Shown: positions 1 to 5,857 of the stretch, one piece after another
How the letters are laid out: each line of letters starts with the position of its first letter
Position numbering within the stretch: position 1 is the stretch's first letter
Source of the DNA: an uncultured Porphyromonadaceae bacterium
GTDB lineage: Bacteria; Bacteroidota; Bacteroidia; Bacteroidales; Muribaculaceae
NCBI GenBank assembly: GCA_938027385.1
Contig: CALJBF010000130.1
Location: 1 to 8,781 of the forward strand
Reading direction: 5' to 3'
DNA: 8,781 bases
The notes under the pieces: model-generated
Told to the model about the DNA's origin: nothing
Databases searched by the model: none
The model's input: only the letters and a program-made list of their open reading frames with translations
Made by a program: the position numbers and the translations under genes

Positions 1-955
1 GCACACGTGCGATGAGTTCGTCTTTGTGACGGTCACGGGCATCGGCCGTGTTGAAGTCGGGATTGGTCAGCCAGTCCTCGAAACCGAAGGCCTTGCAGGC
101 TTTCTCGAAGTCCTTGGCGCCACGCTGGAAGATGATGTATGCGTAGTCGTTGGGATCGGTCTCCCACCCTTTGCACTTGTAGGTCCAGCCGAGCACTCCC
201 GAACCCTCGGTGTTGCCCGAACGGGGAACGTAGTCGGGGAACTTCTCATTGGGGTACTGCATGAACTGGGTCAGGTAACCGAGCTTGTCGAGAGTAAGCT
301 GGTCACGGGTCTTGATACGGCACAGGTTGAGGCAGGCGTTGTGCATCGACTGGTAAACATAGCATCCCTCGCCGGTGTGGTTACGCTGCTGCAGGGCGGC
401 CAGCAGACCGATAAGCAGGTGCATACCGGTGTTCGAGTCGCCGAGAGCGGCGCCGCTCTGGGTCGGAATGTTGTATTCGCCCGAATACCAGCCAGTGGTA
501 GAGGCGGCTGCGGCGGTCACCTGGGCAATAGGCTCGTAAGCCTTGAGGTCTTTGTATTTCGATGTAGGGGGGAAACCCTTGATGGTACCGTAGATGCATC
601 TGGGGTTCAGCTTGTGAACCTCTTCCCAGCTGAAACCGAGTTTGTCCATGGCACCCGGGTGCAGGTTCTCCACGAAGATATCGGCTTCCTGGATCAGTTT
701 TGTCAGAATCTCCTTGCCGTCGGGAGTGGCGGCATCGAGGGTAAGTGATTTCTTGTCAGAGTTGAGCTGAAGGAAGTAGTAGCTCGGCAGCTTGGGGTTG
801 AACTGAAGCTCGTTGCGGGTAGCGTCGCCGGTACCCGGGCGCTCGATCTTTACCACATCGGCGCCAAGCCATGCGAGCATCTGTGTACACGAAGGGCCTG
901 ACTGCACATTTGTGAAGTCAACCACTTTTATGCCTTGAAGAGGTGCGGTGTTCAT
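1..955 (-). CDS. frc: Formyl-CoA:oxalate CoA-transferase (partial, C-terminus beyond window)
   Basis: Class III (CaiB/BaiF) CoA-transferase. Characterised Frc enzymes move CoA from formyl-CoA to oxalate in the cytoplasm, giving oxalyl-CoA for decarboxylation. I read 318 codons from the ATG at 953-955; the family is about 416-428 aa, so roughly 100 residues lie off the left edge. The N-terminus closely follows E. coli and Oxalobacter Frc as I remember them: PLQGIKVVDFTNVQSGPSCT at residues 5-24, ADVVKIERPG at 32-41, and GDSNTGMHLL at 172-181 with the predicted catalytic Asp173. Gln18, Arg39, Lys138 and Tyr140 are kept. Two active-site regions differ: the glycine loop (GGGGQ in characterised enzymes) reads EGSGV at 250-254, and the Trp48/Gln48 position is Glu49. 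Family membership is near certain; oxalate as substrate is less so. The gene stands alone on its strand, divergent from tsaD, and an oxalyl-CoA decarboxylase could lie to the left, out of view. Confidence 0.9.
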   Translation of the reverse strand, partial: MNTAPLQGIKVVDFTNVQSGPSCTQMLAWLGADVVKIERPGTGDATRNELQFNPKLPSYYFLQLNSDKKSLTLDAATPDGKEILTKLIQEADIFVENLHPGAMDKLGFSWEEVHKLNPRCIYGTIKGFPPTSKYKDLKAYEPIAQVTAAAASTTGWYSGEYNIPTQSGAALGDSNTGMHLLIGLLAALQQRNHTGEGCYVYQSMHNACLNLCRIKTRDQLTLDKLGYLTQFMQYPNEKFPDYVPRSGNTEGSGVLGWTYKCKGWETDPNDYAYIIFQRGAKDFEKACKAFGFEDWLTNPDFNTADARDRHKDELIARV

Positions 956-965
956 AATTCTGGAA

Positions 966-973
966 TCCTCCTT
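966..973 (-). promoter_or_regulatory. Shine-Dalgarno site of frc
   Basis: On the minus strand AAGGAGGA lies 10 bases before the frc ATG. Strong Shine-Dalgarno sequences are uncommon in Bacteroidetes, where A-rich leaders are usual, and most other starts in this window lack one. It supports the chosen frc start and suggests efficient translation. Confidence 0.7.
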
Positions 974-1041
974 ATTTCGATTGTTGTTAGTTATAAATTT
1001 CGGTTATGCTTTGATATTCTAACAACCCCGGTGTGGATTAG

Positions 1042-1072
1042 TTTGAAAAAAGATGATTTTTTGATACCTTTG
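1042..1072 (+). promoter_or_regulatory. Bacteroidetes-type promoter of tsaD
   Basis: TTTG at 1042-1045 and TACCTTTG at 1065-1072 are separated by exactly 19 bases. They match the published Bacteroides sigma-ABfr pattern of a -33 TTTG and a -7 TAnnTTTG. The spacer is itself symmetrical (six A, GATGA, six T at 1046-1062). The tsaD ATG follows 24 bases after the -7 element, giving a short leader. Confidence 0.85.
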
Positions 1073-1096
1073 CGGTGAGAAACGTGTCAAGACACC

Positions 1097-2110
1097 ATGT
1101 ATATATTAGGTATCGAATCTTCATGTGACGACACATCGGCCGCGGTGATTACCGACGGCGGTCTGCTCGTCTCGAACGTCATAGCATCGCAGGAGGTGCA
1201 CGCCCAGTACGGGGGTGTGGTTCCGGAACTGGCCTCGCGCGCCCATCAGCAGAACATAGTGCCTGTTGTCGACGCGGCGCTTAAACGTGCCGGCATAGGA
1301 AAGCATGACCTGTCGGCCATAGCGTTCACCCGCGGACCCGGTCTGCTCGGGTCGCTTCTGGTAGGCACATCCTTTGCCAAAGGGATGTCACTCGGGCTCC
1401 GCATTCCGCTGATTGACGTGAACCACCTTCACGGACACGTGCTGAGCCATTTCGTAAGACGCGAGGCCTCGGATGCCGTGCCTGAATTTCCGTTCCTCTG
1501 TCTTCTCGTTTCCGGGGGCAATTCACAGATCATCCTGGTGAAGAGTCCGCGCGAGATGGAGATACTGGGGCGCACGATTGACGACGCCGCAGGCGAGGCT
1601 TTCGACAAGTGCGCGAAAGTGATGGGCCTCCCCTATCCCGGCGGCCCGCATATCGACCGGCTGGCAGCCGAAGGCGATCCGCAACGTTTCAAGTTCGCCA
1701 GACCGCACATTCCCGGACTCGATTACAGTTTCAGCGGTCTGAAGACGTCATTTCTCTACACGCTGCGCGACAACGTGAAGACCGACCCCGAATTCATCAG
1801 GAAGAACATGGCCGACCTGGCGGCCTCGCTACAGCACACCATAATCGGGATACTGGTCGACAAGCTCGAAAAAGCCATAGACCTCACCGGCGTGAAGACC
1901 GTGGCCATAGGTGGCGGTGTGTCGGCCAACTCGGGCGTCAGGGAGGCAGTGGCCAATCTTTGCGAACGCAGGGGCCTGACGGCATTCATCCCGCCCAGGG
2001 TATTCACTACCGACAACGCCGCCATGGTGGCCGTAGCCGGCATGTTCAAATACCTTGACGGCGATTTCTGCCGTTACGACCTGGCACCGTTTGCCCGCAC
2101 TGTGGTCTGA
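1097..2110 (+). CDS. tsaD: tRNA N6-adenosine threonylcarbamoyltransferase TsaD
   Basis: TsaD (formerly Gcp/YgjD/Kae1) transfers the threonylcarbamoyl group from threonylcarbamoyl-AMP to A37 of ANN-decoding tRNAs, working with TsaB and TsaE in the cytoplasm. The 337-aa product has the usual family length and an ASKHA fold signature. Visible motifs are GIESSCDDTS at residues 5-14, VPELASRAH at 42-50, the metal-binding NHLHGH at 109-114 (His110 and His114), SGGNSQ at 139-144, GGGVSANSG at 272-280, and TDNA at 305-308 with Asp306 as the likely third metal ligand. No key residue is missing. The ATG at 1097 places the first motif correctly and sits just after a consensus promoter, so this gene probably leads the plus-strand block running towards the terminator near 4340. 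Confidence 0.98.
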   Translation: MYILGIESSCDDTSAAVITDGGLLVSNVIASQEVHAQYGGVVPELASRAHQQNIVPVVDAALKRAGIGKHDLSAIAFTRGPGLLGSLLVGTSFAKGMSLGLRIPLIDVNHLHGHVLSHFVRREASDAVPEFPFLCLLVSGGNSQIILVKSPREMEILGRTIDDAAGEAFDKCAKVMGLPYPGGPHIDRLAAEGDPQRFKFARPHIPGLDYSFSGLKTSFLYTLRDNVKTDPEFIRKNMADLAASLQHTIIGILVDKLEKAIDLTGVKTVAIGGGVSANSGVREAVANLCERRGLTAFIPPRVFTTDNAAMVAVAGMFKYLDGDFCRYDLAPFARTVV

Positions 2111-2174
2111 ATCCGCACCGCCATATATTATTCCAACCCTGCAACCGAACCGACAATTCTTACGTCTGACAGAT

Positions 2175-2666
2175 ATGGAGCGAAAACTGATAGAACTGCT
2201 GCGACACCGCAGTCTTACTATGGCAACAGCCGAATCGTGTACCGGCGGCAACATCGCTCACCGCATAACGCTGGTGCCGGGCGCCTCGGATGTGTTCTCA
2301 GGCGCGGTCGTCAGCTACTCGAACCGTGTGAAAGCTGACATCCTCGGCGTAAGCATGGAGAACCTGAGGCTGTACGGCGCGGTATCAGAGCCGGTGGTCA
2401 GGGAAATGGCCGAGGGCGTGTGCCGCGCACTCGGCGTTGACTGCGCCGTGGCTACCTCAGGCATTGCAGGCCCGGGCGGCGGAACACCTGACAAACCGGT
2501 GGGTATGGTGTGGATGGCCGTGCATGTAAGGGGTTTCCAGACTCAGTCGGCCGTGTACCGTTTCGACGGCGACCGTGCTACGGTAATAGAAACCGCAACA
2601 ACTGCCGCGCTCAAAATGTTACATGACCGTCTGGTTGCCGTTTTCAGCAACCCCGGCGTACAGTAA
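2175..2666 (+). CDS. pncC: Stand-alone CinA C-terminal domain protein, nicotinamide-nucleotide amidase
   Basis: The PncC/CinA C-terminal family deamidates nicotinamide mononucleotide to nicotinic acid mononucleotide, recycling NAD by-products; some members act mainly in competence-linked CinA fusions. The 163-aa protein contains only this domain and no N-terminal molybdopterin-binding-like domain, as in E. coli PncC. Diagnostic stretches are ATAESCTGG at residues 17-25 (nucleophile and binding loop), FSGAVVSYSN at 41-50 and TSGIAGPGGGTPDKPVG at 94-110. The frame is open upstream into the tsaD end, but homology starts at MERKLIELL, so I use the ATG at 2175, 64 bases after the tsaD stop. No promoter consensus is visible in that gap, so cotranscription with tsaD is likely. 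The amidase activity is inferred from the family. Confidence 0.93.
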   Translation: MERKLIELLRHRSLTMATAESCTGGNIAHRITLVPGASDVFSGAVVSYSNRVKADILGVSMENLRLYGAVSEPVVREMAEGVCRALGVDCAVATSGIAGPGGGTPDKPVGMVWMAVHVRGFQTQSAVYRFDGDRATVIETATTAALKMLHDRLVAVFSNPGVQ

Positions 2667-2673
2667 GCCAGAA

Positions 2674-2693
2674 GCTCCGGGGCGCCCCGGAGC
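2674..2693. terminator. GC-rich 20-bp perfect palindrome after pncC
   Basis: GCTCCGGGGCGCCCCGGAGC is a perfect inverted repeat beginning 7 bases after the pncC stop. RNA from either strand could form a very stable hairpin with a minimal loop. A T-run (five T at 2713-2717) lies 20 bases further on, too far for a standard intrinsic terminator. It may be a weak terminator or attenuator, an mRNA 3'-end stabiliser, or a protein site. Confidence 0.5.
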
Positions 2694-2710
2694 CATGCGG
2701 TCGATATAAA

Positions 2711-2718
2711 TATTTTTG
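2711..2718 (+). promoter_or_regulatory. Possible -7 promoter element ahead of the Yip1-like gene
   Basis: TATTTTTG matches the Bacteroidetes TAnnTTTG -7 pattern and lies 10 bases before the ATG at 2729, after the palindrome. No TTTG is present 19-21 bases upstream, because that space is filled by the GC-rich palindrome. If used, the transcript would be nearly leaderless. Confidence 0.35.
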
Positions 2719-2728
2719 TCAATCATAT

Positions 2729-3301
2729 ATGGGACAGTTCCTGAAACTTCTCTTTCAGATAATACTCAGTCCGACACGTGGCTGGGAGGATGTCGACGAG
2801 GCTCTGCTCGACCGGAGGCTGAATGTACGCTCATGTTACCTGAGCGGTTTTCTGCCGCTGATTATCATCGTGTCAATGGCGGCATTCGTGGGGATGCTGT
2901 ACACCGGCGGACCCGATTTCCTGTCGGCTCTGGCACGCTGCATCATCGATTTCATCTCGCTCTTTCTGGCCTATCACCTGTCGATTTACATAATCTCGTC
3001 GTTGATGCCCAAGTTTATCGACCCCGAGTATGAGGATTACGGACGCGACCAGCGTCGGCTTGCACTCACATCGATGATGTCGGTGGCATTCGTCAGTCTG
3101 GTATTCCTTGTGGGAAATCTCATAAAGGTGCGTCTGGCCTTTCTCGACTTCGTGCCGCTCTATGCCGTGCTCATAATCTGGAAAGGGTGCCGTTTCATGG
3201 GCGTGAGCCCGCGCCAGGAAGGACTTTACATGATAGTGTCCTCGGCCGCTATATTAGGATCGGTCTATCTGCTGTCGCTTGTATTCTCGACACTGGTATG
3301 A
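2729..3301 (+). CDS. Yip1-like multi-pass membrane protein
   Basis: The 190-aa product is an integral inner-membrane protein. A short amphipathic start (FLKLLFQIILSPTRGWEDVD, residues 4-23) resembles the opening of bacterial Yip1-domain proteins, where an SPxxxW-type motif precedes the membrane segments. About five hydrophobic segments follow, at roughly 36-58, 66-92, 112-132, 136-151 and 168-189, with a charged hydrophilic loop at 98-110. No enzyme motif is seen and the role of bacterial Yip1-like proteins is not established. The ATG at 2729 follows an A/T-rich leader. Its TGA stop (3299-3301) overlaps an ATG in another frame that begins a tiny ORF reaching the smpB start, suggesting translational coupling. 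The Yip1 assignment is by fold pattern and partial motif. Confidence 0.8.
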   Translation: MGQFLKLLFQIILSPTRGWEDVDEALLDRRLNVRSCYLSGFLPLIIIVSMAAFVGMLYTGGPDFLSALARCIIDFISLFLAYHLSIYIISSLMPKFIDPEYEDYGRDQRRLALTSMMSVAFVSLVFLVGNLIKVRLAFLDFVPLYAVLIIWKGCRFMGVSPRQEGLYMIVSSAAILGSVYLLSLVFSTLV

Positions 3302-3330
3302 CCCCGTCAACCAACATTTTACCAAAGTGA
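3298..3330 (+). CDS. Possible ten-codon linker ORF between the Yip1-like gene and smpB
   Basis: An ATG at 3298-3300 overlaps the upstream stop as ATGA and encodes MTPSTNILPK. It ends at TGA 3328-3330, which overlaps the likely smpB GTG start as GTGA (3327-3330). Both joints are classic 4-base termination-reinitiation overlaps, so ribosomes could pass from one gene to the next through this peptide. There is no Shine-Dalgarno site. It may be chance, and the peptide itself need not have a function. Confidence 0.3.
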   Translation: MTPSTNILPK

Positions 3331-3779
3331 AACTCAAGGAAGTAAACATAAAGAACCGGCGTGCCACATTCGACTACGCCATAACCGACACCTTCACGGC
3401 CGGCATCGTGCTTACCGGCACCGAAATAAAGTCGATCCGTCAGGGCAAAGCGTCTCTGGCCGATACTTTCTGCTACGTAGCCAACGGCGAGGTATGGGTC
3501 AAGAACATGTATATCGCCGAATATTTCTACGGCACATACAACAACCACACCGAGCGCCGCGACCGCAAGCTGCTGCTCAACCGCAAGGAGATCAGAGAAC
3601 TACAGAAGTCAGGCGCCGAGGCCGGGTTTACCATCGTGCCGCTGAGACTCTTCATCTCGCAGAGCGGATATGCAAAGCTTGTCATCGGCGTGGCACGAGG
3701 CAAGAAGGAGTATGACAAACGACAGACCATTAAGGAGCGCGAGGACAAACGTTCGATGGCGCGTCTGTTCCAGAAATAA
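3327..3779 (+). CDS. smpB: SsrA (tmRNA)-binding protein SmpB
   Basis: SmpB binds tmRNA and the decoding centre of stalled ribosomes, allowing trans-translation and tagging of incomplete proteins. From the GTG at 3327 the product is 150 aa, the usual family length. It shows KNRRATFDY at residues 9-17, the conserved GTEIKSIR at 31-38, EVWVKNMYIAEY at 55-66, RRDRKLLLNRKE at 77-88, FTIVPLRLFI at 101-110, and the basic tail KRQTIKERED plus KRSMARLFQK that enters the mRNA channel. No in-frame ATG lies before the conserved region. The frame stays open back to a TTG at 3279 inside the Yip1-like gene, but the added residues do not look like SmpB, so I prefer GTG. The tmRNA gene is not in this window. 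Confidence 0.95.
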   Translation: MKLKEVNIKNRRATFDYAITDTFTAGIVLTGTEIKSIRQGKASLADTFCYVANGEVWVKNMYIAEYFYGTYNNHTERRDRKLLLNRKEIRELQKSGAEAGFTIVPLRLFISQSGYAKLVIGVARGKKEYDKRQTIKEREDKRSMARLFQK

Positions 3780-3813
3780 ACGCAATAACTCAATCCTCAA
3801 AAAATATCTCACA

Positions 3814-4293
3814 ATGAACGATTCCAACAACCCCTACGGCCAGTACCAGAACAACGGCCAGGGTTCTTATCAACAGAACAACTACCAGCAACAGCAAGGC
3901 GGCTATCAGCAGAACGGCTATCAGCAGCAGAACAGCTATCAGCAAGGGTACCAGCAAGGATATCAGGGCGGTTTCCAGCAGCAGTACCAGCAGTACACCC
4001 GCCCCTATGTGGAGAATACGGCCAACAACGCGTTCAACGTAGGCCCCGAAGGGAAATCTCGCGGCGTATTCGCCATCCTGGCCCTTCTGTGCGGCACCAT
4101 CGGCCTGCAGTATTTCTACATCAATAAGGTGGCCGCCGGAATCATCACCATCCTTCTGTGCCTGGTCACATGCGGCGCATGGGCTGTGGTGAACCTCATA
4201 CAGGGCATCATCGTGCTCTGGGCGATGTCAAATGCCGATTTCGACCGCAAATTCGTGGCTCCCGGCACATCGTCGACATTCCCGGTGTTCTGA
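3814..4293 (+). CDS. TM2-domain membrane protein with Gln/Tyr/Asn-rich N-terminus
   Basis: The 159-aa protein has two parts. Residues 4-62 contain no charged residue and are dominated by Gln, Tyr, Asn and Gly in YQQ/YQQQ/YQQG steps; I count 24 Gln and 11 Tyr between residues 8 and 61. From about residue 84 a TM2 domain follows: hydrophobic segments at about 85-102 and 106-136 joined by a tight turn with QYFYINKVAAG (99-109), equivalent to the TM2 hallmark FYLGxxxxG. The usual Asp in the second helix (WxxxD) appears as Gln130. A short tail rich in Ser, Thr and Pro ends the protein. There is no signal peptide, so the low-complexity arm probably faces the cytoplasm. It begins 34 bases after smpB and is likely in the same transcript. 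The function of such bacterial TM2 proteins is unknown. Confidence 0.85.
   Translation: MNDSNNPYGQYQNNGQGSYQQNNYQQQQGGYQQNGYQQQNSYQQGYQQGYQGGFQQQYQQYTRPYVENTANNAFNVGPEGKSRGVFAILALLCGTIGLQYFYINKVAAGIITILLCLVTCGAWAVVNLIQGIIVLWAMSNADFDRKFVAPGTSSTFPVF
3838..3996 (+). repeat. Imperfect CAG/CAA-rich repeat tract encoding YQQ steps
   Basis: This part of the TM2 gene is built from repeats of the form TATCAGCA(A/G) and TACCAGCA(A/G) with AAC, GGC or GGA codons between them. Units vary in length and synonymous codons are mixed, so it is a degenerate rather than a recent tandem array, but it could still change length by slippage or recombination. Confidence 0.75.
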
Positions 4294-4319
4294 TATCCGA
4301 CGCACCTATATTAATAAGA

Positions 4320-4366
4320 TAAACAGAGAAGACGCTGATTTTTGCAATCAGCGTCTTCTCTGTTTA
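4320..4366. terminator. Bidirectional intrinsic terminator, perfect 21-bp stem
   Basis: The arm TAAACAGAGAAGACGCTGATT is not quoted beyond its core: AAACAGAGAAGACGCTGATT at 4321-4340 is mirrored exactly at 4346-4365, with one more T-A pair outside (4320/4366) and a 5-base loop (TTTGC). On either strand the stem ends in GTTT followed by A/T-rich sequence. It sits between the convergent TM2 gene (stop at 4293) and fabG (stop at 4390), as expected of a shared terminator. Confidence 0.9.
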
Positions 4367-4389
4367 ATTAATATTCGGTAATGACCGGA

Positions 4390-5136
4390 TTACATGTTCA
4401 TGCCGCCGTCGACCTGGATTACCTGGCCGGTGACGTATGACGACATGTCGCTGGCGAGGAAAGTGGCCACGTTGGCGATATCCTCTACCTGGCCGCCGCG
4501 ACGCAGGGGTATCTTCTTCACCCATTCGGCACGCACGTCGTCGGGCAGAGCGGCTGTCATGGCAGTTTCGATGAAACCGGGGGCGATGGCGTTGGCACGG
4601 ATGCCGCGCGAACCCACCTCCTGTGCGATACTCTTGGCCAGTGCGATAAGGCCGGCTTTAGATGCGGCATAGTTGCTCTGGCCGGCATTGCCATGAACAC
4701 CTACTACAGAAGCCATGTTGATGATCGAGCCGCTACGCTGACGCAGCATGATCGGGAGCACGGCGTGAATGAAGTTGAACGCGCTCTTGAGGTTAACGTT
4801 GATTACGGCGTCCCACTGGCCTTCGGTCATGCGCATCATCAGGCCGTCTTTGGTGATACCGGCGTTGTTTACCAGAATATCGATGGTGCCGAAATCCTTG
4901 TGGACCTCTTTCACCACCTCTTCGGTCTGGGCGAAGTCAGCGGCGTTGGAGGCATAACCTTTTACTTTGACGCCGAGAGCGGCGATTTCTTCTTCGGTCT
5001 TCTTGCCGTTCTCATCGATTACGAGATCGGTGAAAGCGATGTTGGCGCCCTCTCTGGCAAAACGCAGAGCGATTTCCTTGCCGATACCGCGTGCGGCACC
5101 GGTGATGAGAGCGGTTTTTCCTTTAAGCATTTCCAT
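4390..5136 (-). CDS. fabG: 3-oxoacyl-[acyl-carrier-protein] reductase FabG
   Basis: FabG performs the NADPH-dependent reduction of beta-ketoacyl-ACP in type II fatty-acid elongation. The 248-aa product is a classical short-chain dehydrogenase of standard length. The nucleotide-binding GAARGIG lies at residues 13-19, NNAG at 90-93, the catalytic Ser143 in MASVVG, Tyr156 and Lys160 in YAASK, and the C-terminal VTGQVIQVDGGMNM is typical. It closely resembles Bacteroides FabG as I remember it. I chose the ATG at 5134-5136 because MEMLKGKTAL aligns with the usual family start; an ATG two codons later is possible, and an upstream in-frame TTG at 5154 is unlikely. It lies 52 bases after the tetR stop on the same strand. 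Other short-chain dehydrogenases share these motifs, but the overall resemblance favours FabG. Confidence 0.94.
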   Translation of the reverse strand: MEMLKGKTALITGAARGIGKEIALRFAREGANIAFTDLVIDENGKKTEEEIAALGVKVKGYASNAADFAQTEEVVKEVHKDFGTIDILVNNAGITKDGLMMRMTEGQWDAVINVNLKSAFNFIHAVLPIMLRQRSGSIINMASVVGVHGNAGQSNYAASKAGLIALAKSIAQEVGSRGIRANAIAPGFIETAMTAALPDDVRAEWVKKIPLRRGGQVEDIANVATFLASDMSSYVTGQVIQVDGGMNM

Positions 5137-5149
5137 CTGTGATAATTTT

Positions 5150-5160
5150 GACAAATTGTC
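5150..5160. promoter_or_regulatory. Small palindrome in the tetR-fabG gap
   Basis: GACAAATTGTC is a perfect inverted repeat around one central base, 13 bases upstream of the fabG ATG. It may be a protein-binding site controlling fabG separately from tetR. It is short and could be chance in A/T-rich DNA. Confidence 0.3.
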
Positions 5161-5188
5161 TTATTATGATTAGATTATGTTTTCCGTA

Positions 5189-5779
5189 TCAACGTGCCCT
5201 GACCGCATCAATGACGAAACCGATCACGTCACGTTCCGACGTTGCCCTGTCGAGCCCCATGAACTCAAGATTATACTCGGCATTGGGATGGTCGAACCCC
5301 TGCATCAGCAGGAGTATGACAACCGACGCCTTCCGGGCCTGGACCGGGTCGAACTCGCCCGCGCTGATGCCGTCATCTATTATCTTCCCGAGAATCTCAA
5401 TCTCTTTGCGGGCCGCGAGACGGCGTGTCTTCTCGGCGCGGTTGAAATCGAGTCTGAGGATATTCGCTACATTTTCAGGCAACTGCCGCCCGGTGGGACA
5501 GGTGACTATGCGTAGCCGCGCCTCAAGAAAATCGCGCAGTTTTTCCGTAGCCGGCATGTCAGAATCGAGTATCTGCCGCTGGCGGGCCACAATCTGCTCG
5601 CTTTCGCGCTCGATGACAGCCTGATGTATCTCGCGTTTGTTCTTGAAGTAGGTGTAGATGGTACGCCTGCCCTTCTCAGACGCATTGGCAATATCCAGCA
5701 TAGTGGTGTTTTCCACCCCTTTGCGGGCGAAAAGCTGTCGGGCAACCTCAATCAGTTTTTCTCGTGTCTTTATTGCCAT
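5189..5779 (-). CDS. TetR/AcrR-family transcriptional regulator
   Basis: The 196-aa protein has the usual TetR layout. The N-terminal DNA-binding domain at residues 1-50 includes REKLIEVARQLFARKG (6-21), TTMLDIANASEKGRRTIYTYF (helix-turn-helix, about 25-45) and the trailing KNKREIHQAVIE. A helical ligand-binding and dimerisation domain follows (55-196); its ligand cannot be read from sequence. The ATG at 5777-5779 places the helix-turn-helix correctly. It precedes fabG on the same strand by 52 bases, consistent with an operon and perhaps with control of fatty-acid genes, and is divergent from dacB. Family members usually repress their own promoter and a neighbouring one, so the shared intergenic region is the natural place to look for its operator. 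Confidence 0.93.
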   Translation of the reverse strand: MAIKTREKLIEVARQLFARKGVENTTMLDIANASEKGRRTIYTYFKNKREIHQAVIERESEQIVARQRQILDSDMPATEKLRDFLEARLRIVTCPTGRQLPENVANILRLDFNRAEKTRRLAARKEIEILGKIIDDGISAGEFDPVQARKASVVILLLMQGFDHPNAEYNLEFMGLDRATSERDVIGFVIDAVRAR

Positions 5780-5797
5780 TTTATCTGTTTTACTGCG

Positions 5798-5805
5798 CGA
5801 AGTTA
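5798..5805 (-). promoter_or_regulatory. Probable -7 element of the tetR promoter
   Basis: Read on the minus strand this is TAACTTCG, seven of eight matches to TAnnTTTG, preceded by a T-tract and followed 18 bases later by the tetR ATG. A TTGG lies 22 bases upstream where the -33 element would be, so the match is imperfect. Confidence 0.45.
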
Positions 5806-5822
5806 CAAAAAAAAATGGAAAA

Positions 5823-5854
5823 TTTGGCCAACCACCACGGATTTGCTAATTTCG
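5823..5854 (+). promoter_or_regulatory. Probable dacB promoter
   Basis: TTTG at 5823-5826 and TAATTTCG at 5847-5854 are separated by 20 bases, close to the Bacteroidetes -33/-7 pattern, with one mismatch in the -7 element. The dacB ATG follows 11 bases later, so the leader would be very short. Confidence 0.55.
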
Positions 5855-5857
5855 TGG
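5835..5857. promoter_or_regulatory. Candidate TetR-type operator overlapping the dacB promoter
   Basis: CCACG at 5835-5839 and CGTGG at 5853-5857 form a 23-bp interrupted palindrome with some further symmetry inside (16 of the 22 non-central positions match). It covers the proposed dacB -7 element and lies between the divergent tetR and dacB starts, a typical place for a TetR-family site. The symmetry is partial, so this is tentative. Confidence 0.35.

Larger units (their letters stand above)
956..1096. other. Divergent intergenic region between frc and tsaD
   Basis: This 141-bp A/T-rich stretch must carry the start signals of both divergent genes. The tsaD side holds a consensus Bacteroidetes promoter. 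On the frc side I found no exact TAnnTTTG element, so the frc promoter is either degenerate or of another class. No RNA gene or clear operator is visible. Confidence 0.7.

Noticed and set aside
26..748. Long open frame on the plus strand across the frc gene
   Set aside because: It is antisense to a strongly conserved CoA-transferase, has no recognisable motifs and reflects codon bias in the opposite frame.
1046..1062. A6-GATGA-T6 symmetry considered as a terminator
   Set aside because: It lies inside the spacer of the tsaD promoter and has only A-T pairs, so it would be a poor terminator.
3279..3326. Upstream TTG start for smpB overlapping the Yip1-like gene
   Set aside because: The extra 16 residues do not resemble any SmpB N-terminus I know, and the GTG at 3327 gives the normal length.
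4320..4366. Perfect stem considered as an insertion-element end or recombination site
   Set aside because: Its placement between two convergent stops with a 5-base loop is fully explained by a bidirectional terminator, and there is no transposase or duplicated flank.
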